NCBI GenBank assembly: GCA_001915575.1
Contig: MNQT01000027.1
Span: 85,633 to 149,632, forward strand
Origin: Bacteroides sp. CAG:1060_57_27
Lineage (GTDB): Bacteria; Bacteroidota; Bacteroidia; Bacteroidales; UBA932
DNA: 64,000 bases
Reading direction: 5' to 3'
Position 1 is the first letter of the stretch. Every line of letters starts with the position of its first letter. Below are positions 8,446-16,436 of this stretch, in pieces. A model generated the notes under the pieces. That model had not been told where the DNA came from, did no database searches, and saw only the letters and a program-made list of their open reading frames with translations. The position numbers and the translations under genes were made by a program.

Positions 8446-10059
8446 TTACGGGAGAGGGATCTTCAGCTCCTGACCGGGCCGTATCCTGTCGCTCTTGAGT
8501 CCGTTCGCCTCCTTGATGTTCTCGGCGCTCACTCCGGGATAGAGCTTGGCGATATTGTAGAGGGAGTCTCCCGACTTGACCGTGTAGTAAGACCCTATGG
8601 TGTATGTCCTGCCGGAGCCAGACGACGATGACTGCTGCGAGGCTGCGGCTGCCGCGGCCTTGGGAGATGCGCCGTAGATATAGAGAGTCTGCCCGGCGCG
8701 TATGTTGGACGAGCGCAGGTTGTTCCACCTCTTGAGCTGGCTGACGCTGACCCCGTAGCGGCCCGCTATCTTGCCGAGATAGTCCCCGCTCCTCACGCGG
8801 TAGGCTATGCGGCCCTGCGCAGCCTTGCTGCCGGAATTCTGCACGTCCCTTATCACCCTTGAACTCAGCAGCGAGTCCCTCTTGTAGCCGTACAGCGAGT
8901 CAGGTTCCGCCGCGAGGAACGCTCCCGTCCAGCTGGAAGGGAGACGGAGTATGTAGCTGTGGTTGTCGCCCGGTATTATATTGTTGAAATACTGCGGGTT
9001 GAGAGTCTCGATTTCTTCGATCGGGACGCCCACCACATCGCTTATCTGCCTGAAATGCAGGTTCTTCCTTATCTCGAAGGTGTCGGTTGCGGCCGGCATG
9101 CCCACGTCCTGCGGCTCGATGCCGTATTCCTGGTGGTATGTCATCGCATACATGACTCCGACGAACGCGGGTACATAGCCCCTCGTCTCACGGGGCAGGT
9201 AGGGATATATGTCCCAGTAGTCCATGCTGCCCCCCGCCCTCCTTATTGCCTTGGAGACATTGCCCGCGCCGCAGTTGTAGGAGCTCATCGCGAGCGCCCA
9301 GTCGCCGAATATCCTGTAGGCGTCGGAAAGGTATCTCGCCGCCGCGTCCATGGACTTCTCCACATCCATCCGTTCGTCGACATACGAGGTGATCTCGAGT
9401 CCGTAGCTGCGTCCGGTGGCATACATGAACTGCCATATTCCCTTGGCCCCGGCACGCGATGTCGCCGTAGGGTTGAGCATGGACTCCACGATAGCCATGT
9501 ACTTGAGCTCGAGCGGCAGGGAATACTTGCTCAGTATGTCCTCGAAGACGGGGAAATAGTACTGGCTGAGCCCGAGGATCCTGCCCATGCGCTCCTTCAT
9601 CTTCTCGGAATAGAGTATGATGTAGTTCTTGACATTGTCGTTGAAGGGCAGCGAGATGAAGGAGTTCATGTCCGCAAGGCGGCGGACCATCTCCTCGTCG
9701 CTCACGTCGGAGGTGAAGCGCACGGAATCCATGTCATATTCGTGCACCGCGTCGAAATCGCTTATGGCATAGCTGCGGTACCACAGCTGCAGCAGGCTGT
9801 CGGCCACCTCGGGCGTGTAGTCGAACTCGGGCTCCTCCGCCTCCGGTTCGTTTCCGACATACAGGCTCATCAGCAGGCTGTCTTCGTGGCTGCGCCTGCT
9901 TTCAAGGCTGTCGAGCAGGGTCTGCAGCGAGTCAAGGCTGAAGCGGAGCACTTCATTCTCCGCGAGCAGAGCCTTCCGGGTAGGCCGGTTCTGTGCGGCC
10001 GCATCCATGGCAGGCAGGAGCAGCAGCACGAACAGCAGTATAGAGGTTTTCCGTATCAT
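8446..10059 (-). CDS. Membrane-bound lytic murein transglycosylase (MltD-like) with LysM repeats
   Basis: A 537-residue peptidoglycan lytic transglycosylase. N-terminal signal peptide (MIRKTSILLFVLLLLP). The SLT domain follows, with the catalytic Glu in AIVESMLNPTA (about residue 192) and the SLT motifs AKGIWQFM and YNCGAGNVSKAI. Two LysM domains at the C terminus (about 410-455 and 490-535; RVRSGDYLGKIAGRYGVS and TVKSGDSLYNIAKLY) bind glycan, joined by a Ser/Ala-rich linker. It is the last gene of the parA-parB-DUF5683 operon, starting two bases after the previous stop. The arrangement is a familiar Bacteroidetes one and ties wall remodelling to chromosome partition genes. Confidence 0.9.
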   Translation of the reverse strand: MIRKTSILLFVLLLLPAMDAAAQNRPTRKALLAENEVLRFSLDSLQTLLDSLESRRSHEDSLLMSLYVGNEPEAEEPEFDYTPEVADSLLQLWYRSYAISDFDAVHEYDMDSVRFTSDVSDEEMVRRLADMNSFISLPFNDNVKNYIILYSEKMKERMGRILGLSQYYFPVFEDILSKYSLPLELKYMAIVESMLNPTATSRAGAKGIWQFMYATGRSYGLEITSYVDERMDVEKSMDAAARYLSDAYRIFGDWALAMSSYNCGAGNVSKAIRRAGGSMDYWDIYPYLPRETRGYVPAFVGVMYAMTYHQEYGIEPQDVGMPAATDTFEIRKNLHFRQISDVVGVPIEEIETLNPQYFNNIIPGDNHSYILRLPSSWTGAFLAAEPDSLYGYKRDSLLSSRVIRDVQNSGSKAAQGRIAYRVRSGDYLGKIAGRYGVSVSQLKRWNNLRSSNIRAGQTLYIYGASPKAAAAAASQQSSSSGSGRTYTIGSYYTVKSGDSLYNIAKLYPGVSAENIKEANGLKSDRIRPGQELKIPLP

Positions 10060-10061
10060 CG

Positions 10062-10964
10062 TCAGAAGTTGATTCCGAGCCTCAGTCCGACCCCGACATT
10101 TCCGCCGGCAAGACCCGCCGAGGCAAGCTGGTTGTCAGGAAGCATGACGGCCGGACCCACCCTCATCGAGATGTCGTCGTTGACCTCGAAGCCGTGCATG
10201 TACGAGAAGACATTGGCGTCTATTATCTGCAACAGGTACACCGCAGCCGTCGCCAGCAGCGAATAGTCCCTGTAGCGACGGTATATGTTGCGGTAGTAAA
10301 GGGCCTGGTCGGCGGTGAAGGGCCCGTCATAGGACGAGTCCGCGCTGCTGGCCTCGATGTATATGTTCCTGAAGCGTTCGAAACTCTTGGAGAAAGTGAA
10401 GTAATAGTGCAGGCCTGCGACCATGCCGCCTATATATATAGGCACCTTCCAGTATTCCTTGTTGTAGATCTGGCCAAGCCCGGGCACGAGTATGGAATAC
10501 AGCGTGGCCTTGCCGGCATGTGGGTAGTCGTTCGGACGGTAGCTGACGACTCCGTCCATCAGCGTGGCCCAGTAGGCGACTCCGGCTCCTATGAAGCAGA
10601 GCGTCGAGGCCTTCGTATCGCCCCGGCTGCGGAAATAGAACCCTCCGCCGAGCCCGGCTCCTATCGTACCGTAGACTATAGGCAGCTTCCAGTACTGCCT
10701 GTTATAGATCTGGCTTCCGCCTATGAACACCGCCGAGCCGGCAAACATGTTGCCTACCTTGAGCTCGTTCTTGTGCCCGAGACCGCCGAAATACTCCTTC
10801 AGGGAGAACAGCACCTCGACAGAGTCCTGCTGGCTGGGATCGTCCGAGTTATACTGCTGCGAGAACGCCTCCTCGCGGAACTGTGCGGCAGCGGACGGCG
10901 CGAAAAACGCCGCAGCCGTGGCGACCGCAAGCGTGGCGAGCAACAGAGAGAGGCGTCCCGTCAT
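10062..10964 (-). CDS. DUF5683-family protein
   Basis: 300 residues with a signal-like N terminus (LLLATLAVATAAAFF then SAAAQ) and several hydrophobic segments. It carries an internal duplication: QIYNRQYWKLPI and QIYNKEYWKVPI, each followed by a Gly-rich hydrophobic stretch. The family is typically found between parB and a LysM transglycosylase in Bacteroidetes; its function is not known. Start codon overlaps the parB stop by one base (TGATG), indicating translational coupling. The C terminus (GVGLRLGINF) ends like an outer-membrane strand. Confidence 0.75.
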   Translation of the reverse strand: MTGRLSLLLATLAVATAAAFFAPSAAAQFREEAFSQQYNSDDPSQQDSVEVLFSLKEYFGGLGHKNELKVGNMFAGSAVFIGGSQIYNRQYWKLPIVYGTIGAGLGGGFYFRSRGDTKASTLCFIGAGVAYWATLMDGVVSYRPNDYPHAGKATLYSILVPGLGQIYNKEYWKVPIYIGGMVAGLHYYFTFSKSFERFRNIYIEASSADSSYDGPFTADQALYYRNIYRRYRDYSLLATAAVYLLQIIDANVFSYMHGFEVNDDISMRVGPAVMLPDNQLASAGLAGGNVGVGLRLGINF

Positions 10965-11908
10965 CAGAGCTGCTTTTCTTCGAGCGCCTTCACAAAAGCC
11001 CTCACCTCATCGTCCGAACTGAACCTGATAGTCATCGTTCCCTTGCCCGAGGCGCTCCTCTTCAGAGAAATCTCGCTGGAAAAATACTTGCCGACCCTCT
11101 CGAGTATGCGGCGGTAGTCGTCAGGCAGCTGCGGAGCCTGCTTCGAGGATGCGTCCTTCGGAGCGGCGGCAGGTTCGAGCTGTATCTTGCGCACCAGGGC
11201 TTCGAGTTCCCTTACCGACATTCCGTCGCGGATCACGAGGTCGCACAGGCGTTCCTGCATCAGGGGATCGTCCACGCCGAGTATCGCCTTGGCATGGCCG
11301 GCGCTCAGCAGCCCCACCTTGATGTCATGCTGCACTTTGGCCGGAAGCTTGAGGAGCCTTATGGTATTGGCTACGGTAGCCCTCTTCTTCCCCACCCTGT
11401 CGGCCAGAGTGTCCTGGGTCAGCGAACATTCATCTATAAGGCGCTGATAGCTGAGGGCCAGTTCGATAGGGTCGAGGTTCTCCCTCTGCACATTCTCGAC
11501 TATGGCCATTTCGAGCATGCCCTGGTCGTTGGCATCGCGTATGTAGGCAGGCACCGTGGTGAGCCCGGCCATGCGGCAGGCCTTGTAGCGGCGTTCGCCG
11601 CTGATTATCTGGTAGCGCCCGTCGGAGATGCGGCGCACCGTGATGGGCTGGATGAGCCCGAGCGTGCGTATAGACGATGCAAGTTCCTCGAGCGCAGCCT
11701 GGTCGAAAGACATTCGGGGCTGGAACGGGTTGGGCTCTATCATGTCCACAGGTATACGCAGTATGTCGGCTGTGTTCTGCAGGGGACCTCTCGCCCCGAC
11801 GACCTCCTTGTTCACATATCCTACAGGCTTGCGGAGCTGGTCTGCTCCCGGGACATCGGAGAATATGGCTCCCACGCCCTTGCCCAGTCCTCTCTGTACC
11901 TTGCTCAT
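10964..11908 (-). CDS. parB: Chromosome partitioning protein ParB
   Basis: A 314-residue centromere-binding CTPase of the ParABS system. The N-terminal RGLGKGVGAIF segment contacts ParA. The ParB/Srx core has NPFQPR and the CTP-binding box ISGERRYKACRMAG. An HTH domain (SLTQDTLADRVGKKRATVANTI) would recognise parS, and a C-terminal dimerisation part (about 265-314) follows a variable linker. Its start overlaps the parA stop by four bases (ATGA). I found no parS site of the usual TGTTTCACGTGAAACA type in the window. Confidence 0.95.
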   Translation of the reverse strand: MSKVQRGLGKGVGAIFSDVPGADQLRKPVGYVNKEVVGARGPLQNTADILRIPVDMIEPNPFQPRMSFDQAALEELASSIRTLGLIQPITVRRISDGRYQIISGERRYKACRMAGLTTVPAYIRDANDQGMLEMAIVENVQRENLDPIELALSYQRLIDECSLTQDTLADRVGKKRATVANTIRLLKLPAKVQHDIKVGLLSAGHAKAILGVDDPLMQERLCDLVIRDGMSVRELEALVRKIQLEPAAAPKDASSKQAPQLPDDYRRILERVGKYFSSEISLKRSASGKGTMTIRFSSDDEVRAFVKALEEKQL

Positions 11909-12681
11909 AGCTGTTCTCCGTTATGCTCCATCACCTCCCTTGCAAGATTCAGGTAGTTGTTGGAGCCGTTGCACATGATGTCGTATAATATGATGGGCTT
12001 GCCGTGCGAAGGTGCCTCGCTGAGGCGTATGTTGCGCTGGATGACGGTGTTGAATACCATGTCCTTGAAGTGCTCCCTGAGCTCCTCCAGCACCTGCGAA
12101 TGCACCCTGGTCCTTCCGTCGAACATCGTGACGACGAAGCCCTCGATCTGCAGTTCCGGATTAACCTCGCTCTGCACCAGCTTTATCGTCTGCAGGAGCT
12201 TGCCCAGTCCCTCGAGCGCGAAGAACTCGGGCTGCACGGGAATTATCACGGAATCTGCGGCGGTGAGGGAGTTGATGGTTATTATGCCGAGCGACGGCGA
12301 GCAGTCTATTATGATATAGTCGTACTGATCCCTTATCGGCGCGAGGGCCTTCTTCATCACGAACTCCCTCTCGGGAAAGTTCAGCAGCTCTATCTCCGCC
12401 CCCACGAGGTTGATGTGGGAAGGTATCATATGCAGCTTCTCCATTTCGGTCTGGATGAGGGCGTCGGTGACGTCGATCTGGCCTATCATCAGCTCGTAGA
12501 GCGTGCGCTTCTCGTCGTTGTCCGGAGAGAAGTTGAGGCCCGAGGTGGTGTTCGCCTGGGGGTCGGCGTCTATTATCAGCACCTTCTTCTCAAGTACCGC
12601 CAGAGAGGCCGCGAGGTTGATCGCAGTCGTTGTCTTCCCTACCCCTCCCTTCTGGTTGGCTATTGCTATGACTTTTCCCAT
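11905..12681 (-). CDS. parA: Chromosome partitioning ATPase ParA/Soj
   Basis: A 258-residue deviant Walker-A ATPase. NQKGGVGKTTTAINLAASL near the N terminus is the deviant P-loop. VLIIDADPQANTTSGL and YIIIDCSPSLGIITINSL are the Walker A' and B regions, and VVTMFDGRTRVHSQVLEEL is typical of Soj. First gene of the parA-parB-DUF5683-mltD operon. A -7 box (TACTTTTG, 12708-12701) lies 19 bases upstream of the ATG, back to back with the promoter of the lipid kinase gene. Confidence 0.96.
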   Translation of the reverse strand: MGKVIAIANQKGGVGKTTTAINLAASLAVLEKKVLIIDADPQANTTSGLNFSPDNDEKRTLYELMIGQIDVTDALIQTEMEKLHMIPSHINLVGAEIELLNFPEREFVMKKALAPIRDQYDYIIIDCSPSLGIITINSLTAADSVIIPVQPEFFALEGLGKLLQTIKLVQSEVNPELQIEGFVVTMFDGRTRVHSQVLEELREHFKDMVFNTVIQRNIRLSEAPSHGKPIILYDIMCNGSNNYLNLAREVMEHNGEQL

Positions 12682-12700
12682 ATTTATGCTCTAAAGACTA

Positions 12701-12708
12701 CAAAAGTA
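12701..12708 (-). promoter_or_regulatory. -7 box of the parA operon
   Basis: Reads TACTTTTG on the minus strand, fitting TAnnTTTG, with 19 bases to the parA start codon. Confidence 0.55.
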
Positions 12709-12720
12709 ATAAAATATCCG

Positions 12721-12728
12721 TACATTTG
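12721..12728 (+). promoter_or_regulatory. -7 box of the lipid kinase gene, leaderless spacing
   Basis: TACATTTG ends four bases before the only plausible start codon (ATG 12733). Transcription starting about seven bases after the box would begin at or next to the A of the ATG. Confidence 0.5.
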
Positions 12729-12732
12729 CGGT

Positions 12733-13686
12733 ATGTCAGACCCGAAAAACACTTACTACTTCATAGTAAATCCACGTGCCGGTTCAGGCAAGACTATGCG
12801 TAAGTGGCTCCCGGCGGAGAAGAAGCTGGAGCGGGACGGTATCCCCTTCGTGACCGCGCTCACCGACCACAAGCGCCACGCGACCCAGCTCGCGATGAAA
12901 GCCGCGCGCAAGGGCTACAGGAAGATAGTCTCCGTAGGAGGCGACGGGTCGCTCCACGAGACCTTCAACGGCATCTGCCGCTGGTGCGAGGAGAACGGGG
13001 CCTCGCTTTCCGACTTCTGCCTCGCGGTAATCCCCATAGGCTCCGGCAACGACTGGATCAAGTCCCTCGGCGTCCCCTGCGACGCGATGAAGGCACTCGA
13101 ACTGCTGTGCCGGGGAGACACCCTTCAGATGGACGTCATCGAAGCGCACTGCGCAGAGGGCAGGACCGCCTATATGGCGAATGTGGGAGGGGTGGGTTTC
13201 GACTCGCACGTCTGCCGCAGGGTCAACATCGAGAAGGAAAGCGGACGAAGAAGCAGGCTCATATACCTCAACTCCCTCATACACACCGTGTTCAACACCG
13301 GAGCCATTGACCTTGCGGTCGTCGCCGACGGCAAGACCGTATTCAGCGGGAAATGCTATTCGATAGGCTTCGGGAACGGGAAATACTCCGGAAGTGGAAT
13401 GATGCAGGTTCCACGGGCGGTCCCCGACGACGGCTACCTCGACTTCCTGATAGTCCCGAAGCTGCCCCTCGCCGTGCTCGTCAAGGAGGTCAGGCGCTTC
13501 TTCACCGGAACCATGGACAAATGCCCCTACACCATCACCGGACGCTGCAAATGCCTGCAGGTGGTTCCGCTGGGCATGAACTCTACCGACATCGTGGAAC
13601 TCGACGGAGAGATCATAGGACGCCTCCCGATGAGCCTCGAGGTCACGGGAGAGAAAATCGATGTAATAAGGGGGCCGGAACTGTAG
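12733..13686 (+). CDS. Diacylglycerol/lipid kinase family protein (YegS/DgkB-like)
   Basis: A 317-residue soluble lipid kinase of the DAGK catalytic family. ATP-binding and catalytic motifs: FIVNPRAGSGKTMRKW at the N terminus, VSVGGDGSLHETFNGI (GGDG signature) and VIPIGSGNDWIKSLGV. The C-terminal beta-sandwich half includes GNGKYSGSGMMQVPRA and ELDGEIIGRLP. The frame is open further upstream through antisense of parA, but MSDPKNTYYF is the only methionine start matching the family N terminus. The promoter lies almost on the start codon, suggesting a leaderless mRNA. The lipid substrate is not known. Confidence 0.88.
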   Translation: MSDPKNTYYFIVNPRAGSGKTMRKWLPAEKKLERDGIPFVTALTDHKRHATQLAMKAARKGYRKIVSVGGDGSLHETFNGICRWCEENGASLSDFCLAVIPIGSGNDWIKSLGVPCDAMKALELLCRGDTLQMDVIEAHCAEGRTAYMANVGGVGFDSHVCRRVNIEKESGRRSRLIYLNSLIHTVFNTGAIDLAVVADGKTVFSGKCYSIGFGNGKYSGSGMMQVPRAVPDDGYLDFLIVPKLPLAVLVKEVRRFFTGTMDKCPYTITGRCKCLQVVPLGMNSTDIVELDGEIIGRLPMSLEVTGEKIDVIRGPEL

Positions 13687-13687
13687 C

Positions 13688-14302
13688 TCAGTCCTGGTGC
13701 CGCGCGGCGGGATCTTGCCCGAGACGGCGTATGACAAGCGAAGCGAGGCCGGCCATGGCCCAGCCGGCAAGCGTACCCACGGCGAAACCCACGAGGACAT
13801 CGCCGAGGAAATGCTTCCCCACGAATATGCGGCTGAGTCCGACAAGCACGCCCCATGCGCAGATGCATGCCGTGTACGGGCGGTAGCTGCGGCTCCTGTC
13901 GTGGCGGAATCCCAGCGCAGAGCATACGGCAAAGCCGAGGGCGTTGGCCGCGTGTGCCGAATAGAAGCCGTACATATTGCCCTTGCCCTCGAGAAGGTGG
14001 AGTCCCTCTGAAAGCATGTACTCGTCCCAGCACGGGCGCAGGCGCGCGAAATACTCCTTCGTGAAATTGGCAAACTGGTCGCAGACCACTATCGTGAGCA
14101 CGCAAGACAGCGTTACGACGATTGCCTTCTTAGGCCCCAGCCTTACGAAAAGGAACACCAGCACCGCCGCGTACAGGGGTATCCACAGGTCCCTGCTCGA
14201 AAAGCACTGCCATATGAAGTCCGTGGCCGGACAGTGCAGGGAGTTGATCGCGAGCGTGGCGGCCTTGTCGGCCTGCTCGAGAGTCAAGAAGAATCCGTTC
14301 AT
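13688..14302 (-). CDS. PAP2-family phosphatase (membrane)
   Basis: 204 residues from MNGFFLTLEQ. This start overlaps the obgE stop by four bases (ATGA), which favours it over the ATG six codons upstream. A multi-pass membrane phosphatase of the PAP2/BacA-unrelated type. Motif 1 is KEYFARLRPCW (K-x6-RP), motif 2 YSAHAANAL (usually PSGH, here with Ala) and motif 3 SRIFVGKHFLGDVL (SR-x5-H-x3-D). Likely substrates are undecaprenyl pyrophosphate or phosphatidic-type lipids, as for the family. Cotranscribed with obgE and convergent with the lipid kinase gene. Confidence 0.85.
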   Translation of the reverse strand: MNGFFLTLEQADKAATLAINSLHCPATDFIWQCFSSRDLWIPLYAAVLVFLFVRLGPKKAIVVTLSCVLTIVVCDQFANFTKEYFARLRPCWDEYMLSEGLHLLEGKGNMYGFYSAHAANALGFAVCSALGFRHDRSRSYRPYTACICAWGVLVGLSRIFVGKHFLGDVLVGFAVGTLAGWAMAGLASLVIRRLGQDPAARHQD

Positions 14303-15291
14303 TTCTGCAGCGCCTCCCACAATATGTCCTTAAGTTTCGCTATGCCCTCTCCAGTTGCGGAAGATATGAACACGCAGGGAACCTTTCGCGGAAGGTGGGG
14401 GCGGATCTCCTTCTCTATGTCCTTGTCTATCAGGTCGCACTTGGTGATTGCGAGCACCCTCTGCTTGGTGAGCAGCTCCGGATTGTAGAGCTTGAGTTCG
14501 GAGAGCAGGGTCCTGTATGCCGCGGCGACATCGTCCTCCTCGACGCTTACCATGAACAGCAGCACCGAGTTGCGCTCTATGTGCCGCAGGAACCTCAGGC
14601 CTATGCCCCTTCCCTCGTGCGCGCCCTCGATAATGCCGGGGATGTCGGCCATAACGAAGGACTTCCCGTCGTAGTAGTCCACGATGCCGAGGTTGGGCTC
14701 CAGCGTCGTGAACGCGTATGAGGCTATCTTGGGACGGGCGGCCGTGACCGTGCTGAGCAATGTGGACTTGCCGGCGTTCGGGAAGCCCACCAGTCCCACA
14801 TCGGCCAGCAGCTTGAGTTCGAGTACATATACGCCTTCCTGCCCCTCCTCTCCGCTCTGCGCGAAGCGAGGGGTCTGGAGGGTCGCAGTCTTGAAGTTGC
14901 TGTTGCCGAGACCGCCCCTTCCGCCCTTGCAGAGTATGCGCTCCTCGCCGGGCTCCAGCATCTCGAAGAGCACCTCACCGCTCTCGGCATCCTTGGCGAC
15001 AGTGCCCACGGGGACTTCCAGCACCACGTCCGAGCCGCTCTTCCCGGTGCGGTTGGCGCTTCCGCCCGGCTCGCCGTCCTCGGCCTTTATATGCTTGCGG
15101 TACTTGAGGTGTATCAGTGTCCAGAACTGCGGATTGGCGCGGAGTATTATGTGTCCTCCCCTGCCGCCGTCGCCGCCGTCCGGACCGCCCTTGGGCACAT
15201 ACTTGGCCCGGTGCAGGTGCGCCGAGCCCGCGCCGCCGTGACCCGAGGCGCAGTATATCTTGACGTAGTCTATGAAATTGCTGTCTGGCAT
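14299..15291 (-). CDS. obgE: GTPase ObgE/CgtA
   Basis: A 330-residue ribosome-associated GTPase for 50S assembly and stress control. The glycine-rich Obg fold (about 1-158) contains GGPDGGDGGRGGHI and GKGGRGGLGN. The G domain follows: G1 VGFPNAGKSTLLS, G3 VMADIPGIIEGAHEGRGIG, G4 ITKCDLID and G5 FISSATGEGI. The C-terminal OCT extension is absent, as is common in Bacteroidetes. First gene of a pair with the PAP2 phosphatase; its leader holds a stem-loop and the promoter at 15384-15391. It marks the left edge of the AT-rich island. Confidence 0.95.
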   Translation of the reverse strand: MPDSNFIDYVKIYCASGHGGAGSAHLHRAKYVPKGGPDGGDGGRGGHIILRANPQFWTLIHLKYRKHIKAEDGEPGGSANRTGKSGSDVVLEVPVGTVAKDAESGEVLFEMLEPGEERILCKGGRGGLGNSNFKTATLQTPRFAQSGEEGQEGVYVLELKLLADVGLVGFPNAGKSTLLSTVTAARPKIASYAFTTLEPNLGIVDYYDGKSFVMADIPGIIEGAHEGRGIGLRFLRHIERNSVLLFMVSVEEDDVAAAYRTLLSELKLYNPELLTKQRVLAITKCDLIDKDIEKEIRPHLPRKVPCVFISSATGEGIAKLKDILWEALQK

Positions 15292-15349
15292 ATGTTCTTG
15301 TCAATATCTCTTCAAAGAAGACATTAAAGGACTTTCAAGTCTAAATACT

Positions 15350-15370
15350 TACTTTCCACCGTGGAAAGTA
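15350..15370. promoter_or_regulatory. 21-base perfect palindrome in the obgE leader
   Basis: TACTTTCCA-CCG-TGGAAAGTA has nine-base perfect arms and a three-base centre. It begins 13 bases after the obgE -7 box, so it would be the 5' stem-loop of the mRNA. As DNA it could also be an operator. It sits where the base composition changes. Confidence 0.7.
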
Positions 15371-15383
15371 TCATAATATCCTG

Positions 15384-15391
15384 CAAAGATA
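15384..15391 (-). promoter_or_regulatory. -7 box of obgE
   Basis: TATCTTTG on the minus strand, a perfect TAnnTTTG match, giving a leader of roughly 85 bases before obgE. Confidence 0.6.
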
Positions 15392-15543
15392 GAGATTCTT
15401 TCGATGTGCAGGTAAGGTCTTGATGAAAAAATATTTATACCTGTGTCATGATCCGGCATAGAAGGGCGGTATTTGTAAAGTCGGAAACACATGATCAGAA
15501 TATGGAGCGTGGCGTCGTTCGATAGACTTCTGTATTGTTTGGA

Positions 15544-15996
15544 TTATAAATCCTTTTGCATGATATAATTGGTAAGCAATATCCCTTGTCTTTCCACTTC
15601 CTGCCGTTTGACCAATTTATATCCGCGTTTCTCGAAAAATGATTTTGCCGTTATCGAGGCATGAGTGATAATTGTTTTTGTTCCAATCTCACTTTCAAGG
15701 CGGTTGCATATTGCAGTTGCAATCCCTTTTCCCTGAAAATCCTTGTGAACATACAATCTGTCCAGATATCCTGTTCCATCAATATCTCCGAACCCCGTAA
15801 TCAAACCGCCTTCCGTCATGACATAGGTTAGATGGCTTTGTAACGAAGCATCCCATGCAGCCCGATCCACACGTCCTGTTGCCCATACATTTAACTGGTC
15901 ACCAGTGTAATCCTTAGCATTTATCGTATGTACAGTTTCATAGAACAAATGGGTTATCTGCTCTAAATCGTCTGGTTCGTATCTTCTTATTTTCAT
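15544..15996 (-). CDS. GNAT family N-acetyltransferase
   Basis: About 150 residues from MKIRRYEPDDLEQITHLF, the typical GNAT N terminus; an in-frame ATG 15 codons earlier adds a basic stretch that does not fit the family. Acetyl-CoA binding is suggested by YVHKDFQGKGIATAICNRLE (V-x-x-x-x-QGKGIA), and the end (TAKSFFEKRGYKLVKRQEV) matches small PhnO/YafP-like acetyltransferases. The substrate is unknown. It is the first gene in the AT-rich stretch and runs opposite to the defence array, so it may be cargo of the island rather than part of a system. Confidence 0.8.
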   Translation of the reverse strand: MKIRRYEPDDLEQITHLFYETVHTINAKDYTGDQLNVWATGRVDRAAWDASLQSHLTYVMTEGGLITGFGDIDGTGYLDRLYVHKDFQGKGIATAICNRLESEIGTKTIITHASITAKSFFEKRGYKLVKRQEVERQGILLTNYIMQKDL

Positions 15997-16177
15997 CCTA
16001 TTGTAGTCCCTATTTCGAATGAATCTGACAAATAAATACACTTTTATGTTTATCGCAAGATCAGTCCAATTGGAGAATAACTCTGGCTATATCCGCTCTT
16101 TTATTGCCTACAAGGCACAAAAACTCTTAATAATCTCAAAAAACACATTCATAAATGTCATTTTTGTGTAAAAGTTC

Positions 16178-16207
16178 TTTTGTTGTCGATTATTTTGTGT
16201 ATCTTTG
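16178..16207 (+). promoter_or_regulatory. Promoter of the XRE-DUF1016-caspase array
   Basis: TATCTTTG at 16200-16207 with TTTTG at 16178-16182, spacer 17. It is the only clear Bacteroidetes promoter ahead of the rightward array and lies just before the XRE-type regulator. Confidence 0.55.
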
Positions 16208-16231
16208 CGTTCAAATTAAAGATATTTGTAA

Positions 16232-16432
16232 ATGAAAGATTTGAATCGCATCAAAGTTGTACTCGTCGAAAAGAAACGGACGGCGAAATGGCTTGCAGAG
16301 GAACTTGGTAAAAATCCCGCTACAGTCAGCAAATGGTGCACCAACGTATCACAACCTGACCTATACACATTAGACAAGATAGCAACACTGCTTGATATTG
16401 ACAAGCGAGAGCTCATAACAGGTAAAGATTAA
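16232..16432 (+). CDS. XRE-family helix-turn-helix protein (66 aa)
   Basis: A single-domain HTH protein of 66 residues. The recognition part reads TAKWLAEELGKNPATVSKWC, followed by QPDLYTLDKIATLLDIDKRELI. Small HTH proteins of this type in Bacteroidetes usually repress their own operon or choose between states of a mobile element. The next gene starts four bases after its stop, so the two are coupled. Probable autorepressor of the array; not proven. Confidence 0.85.
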   Translation: MKDLNRIKVVLVEKKRTAKWLAEELGKNPATVSKWCTNVSQPDLYTLDKIATLLDIDKRELITGKD

Positions 16433-16436
16433 AGCT

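Noticed and set aside
15350..15370. parS-like site near parAB
   Set aside because: The palindrome resembles TTCCACGTGGAA but has an odd three-base centre, lies in the obgE leader and matches no accepted parS sequence.
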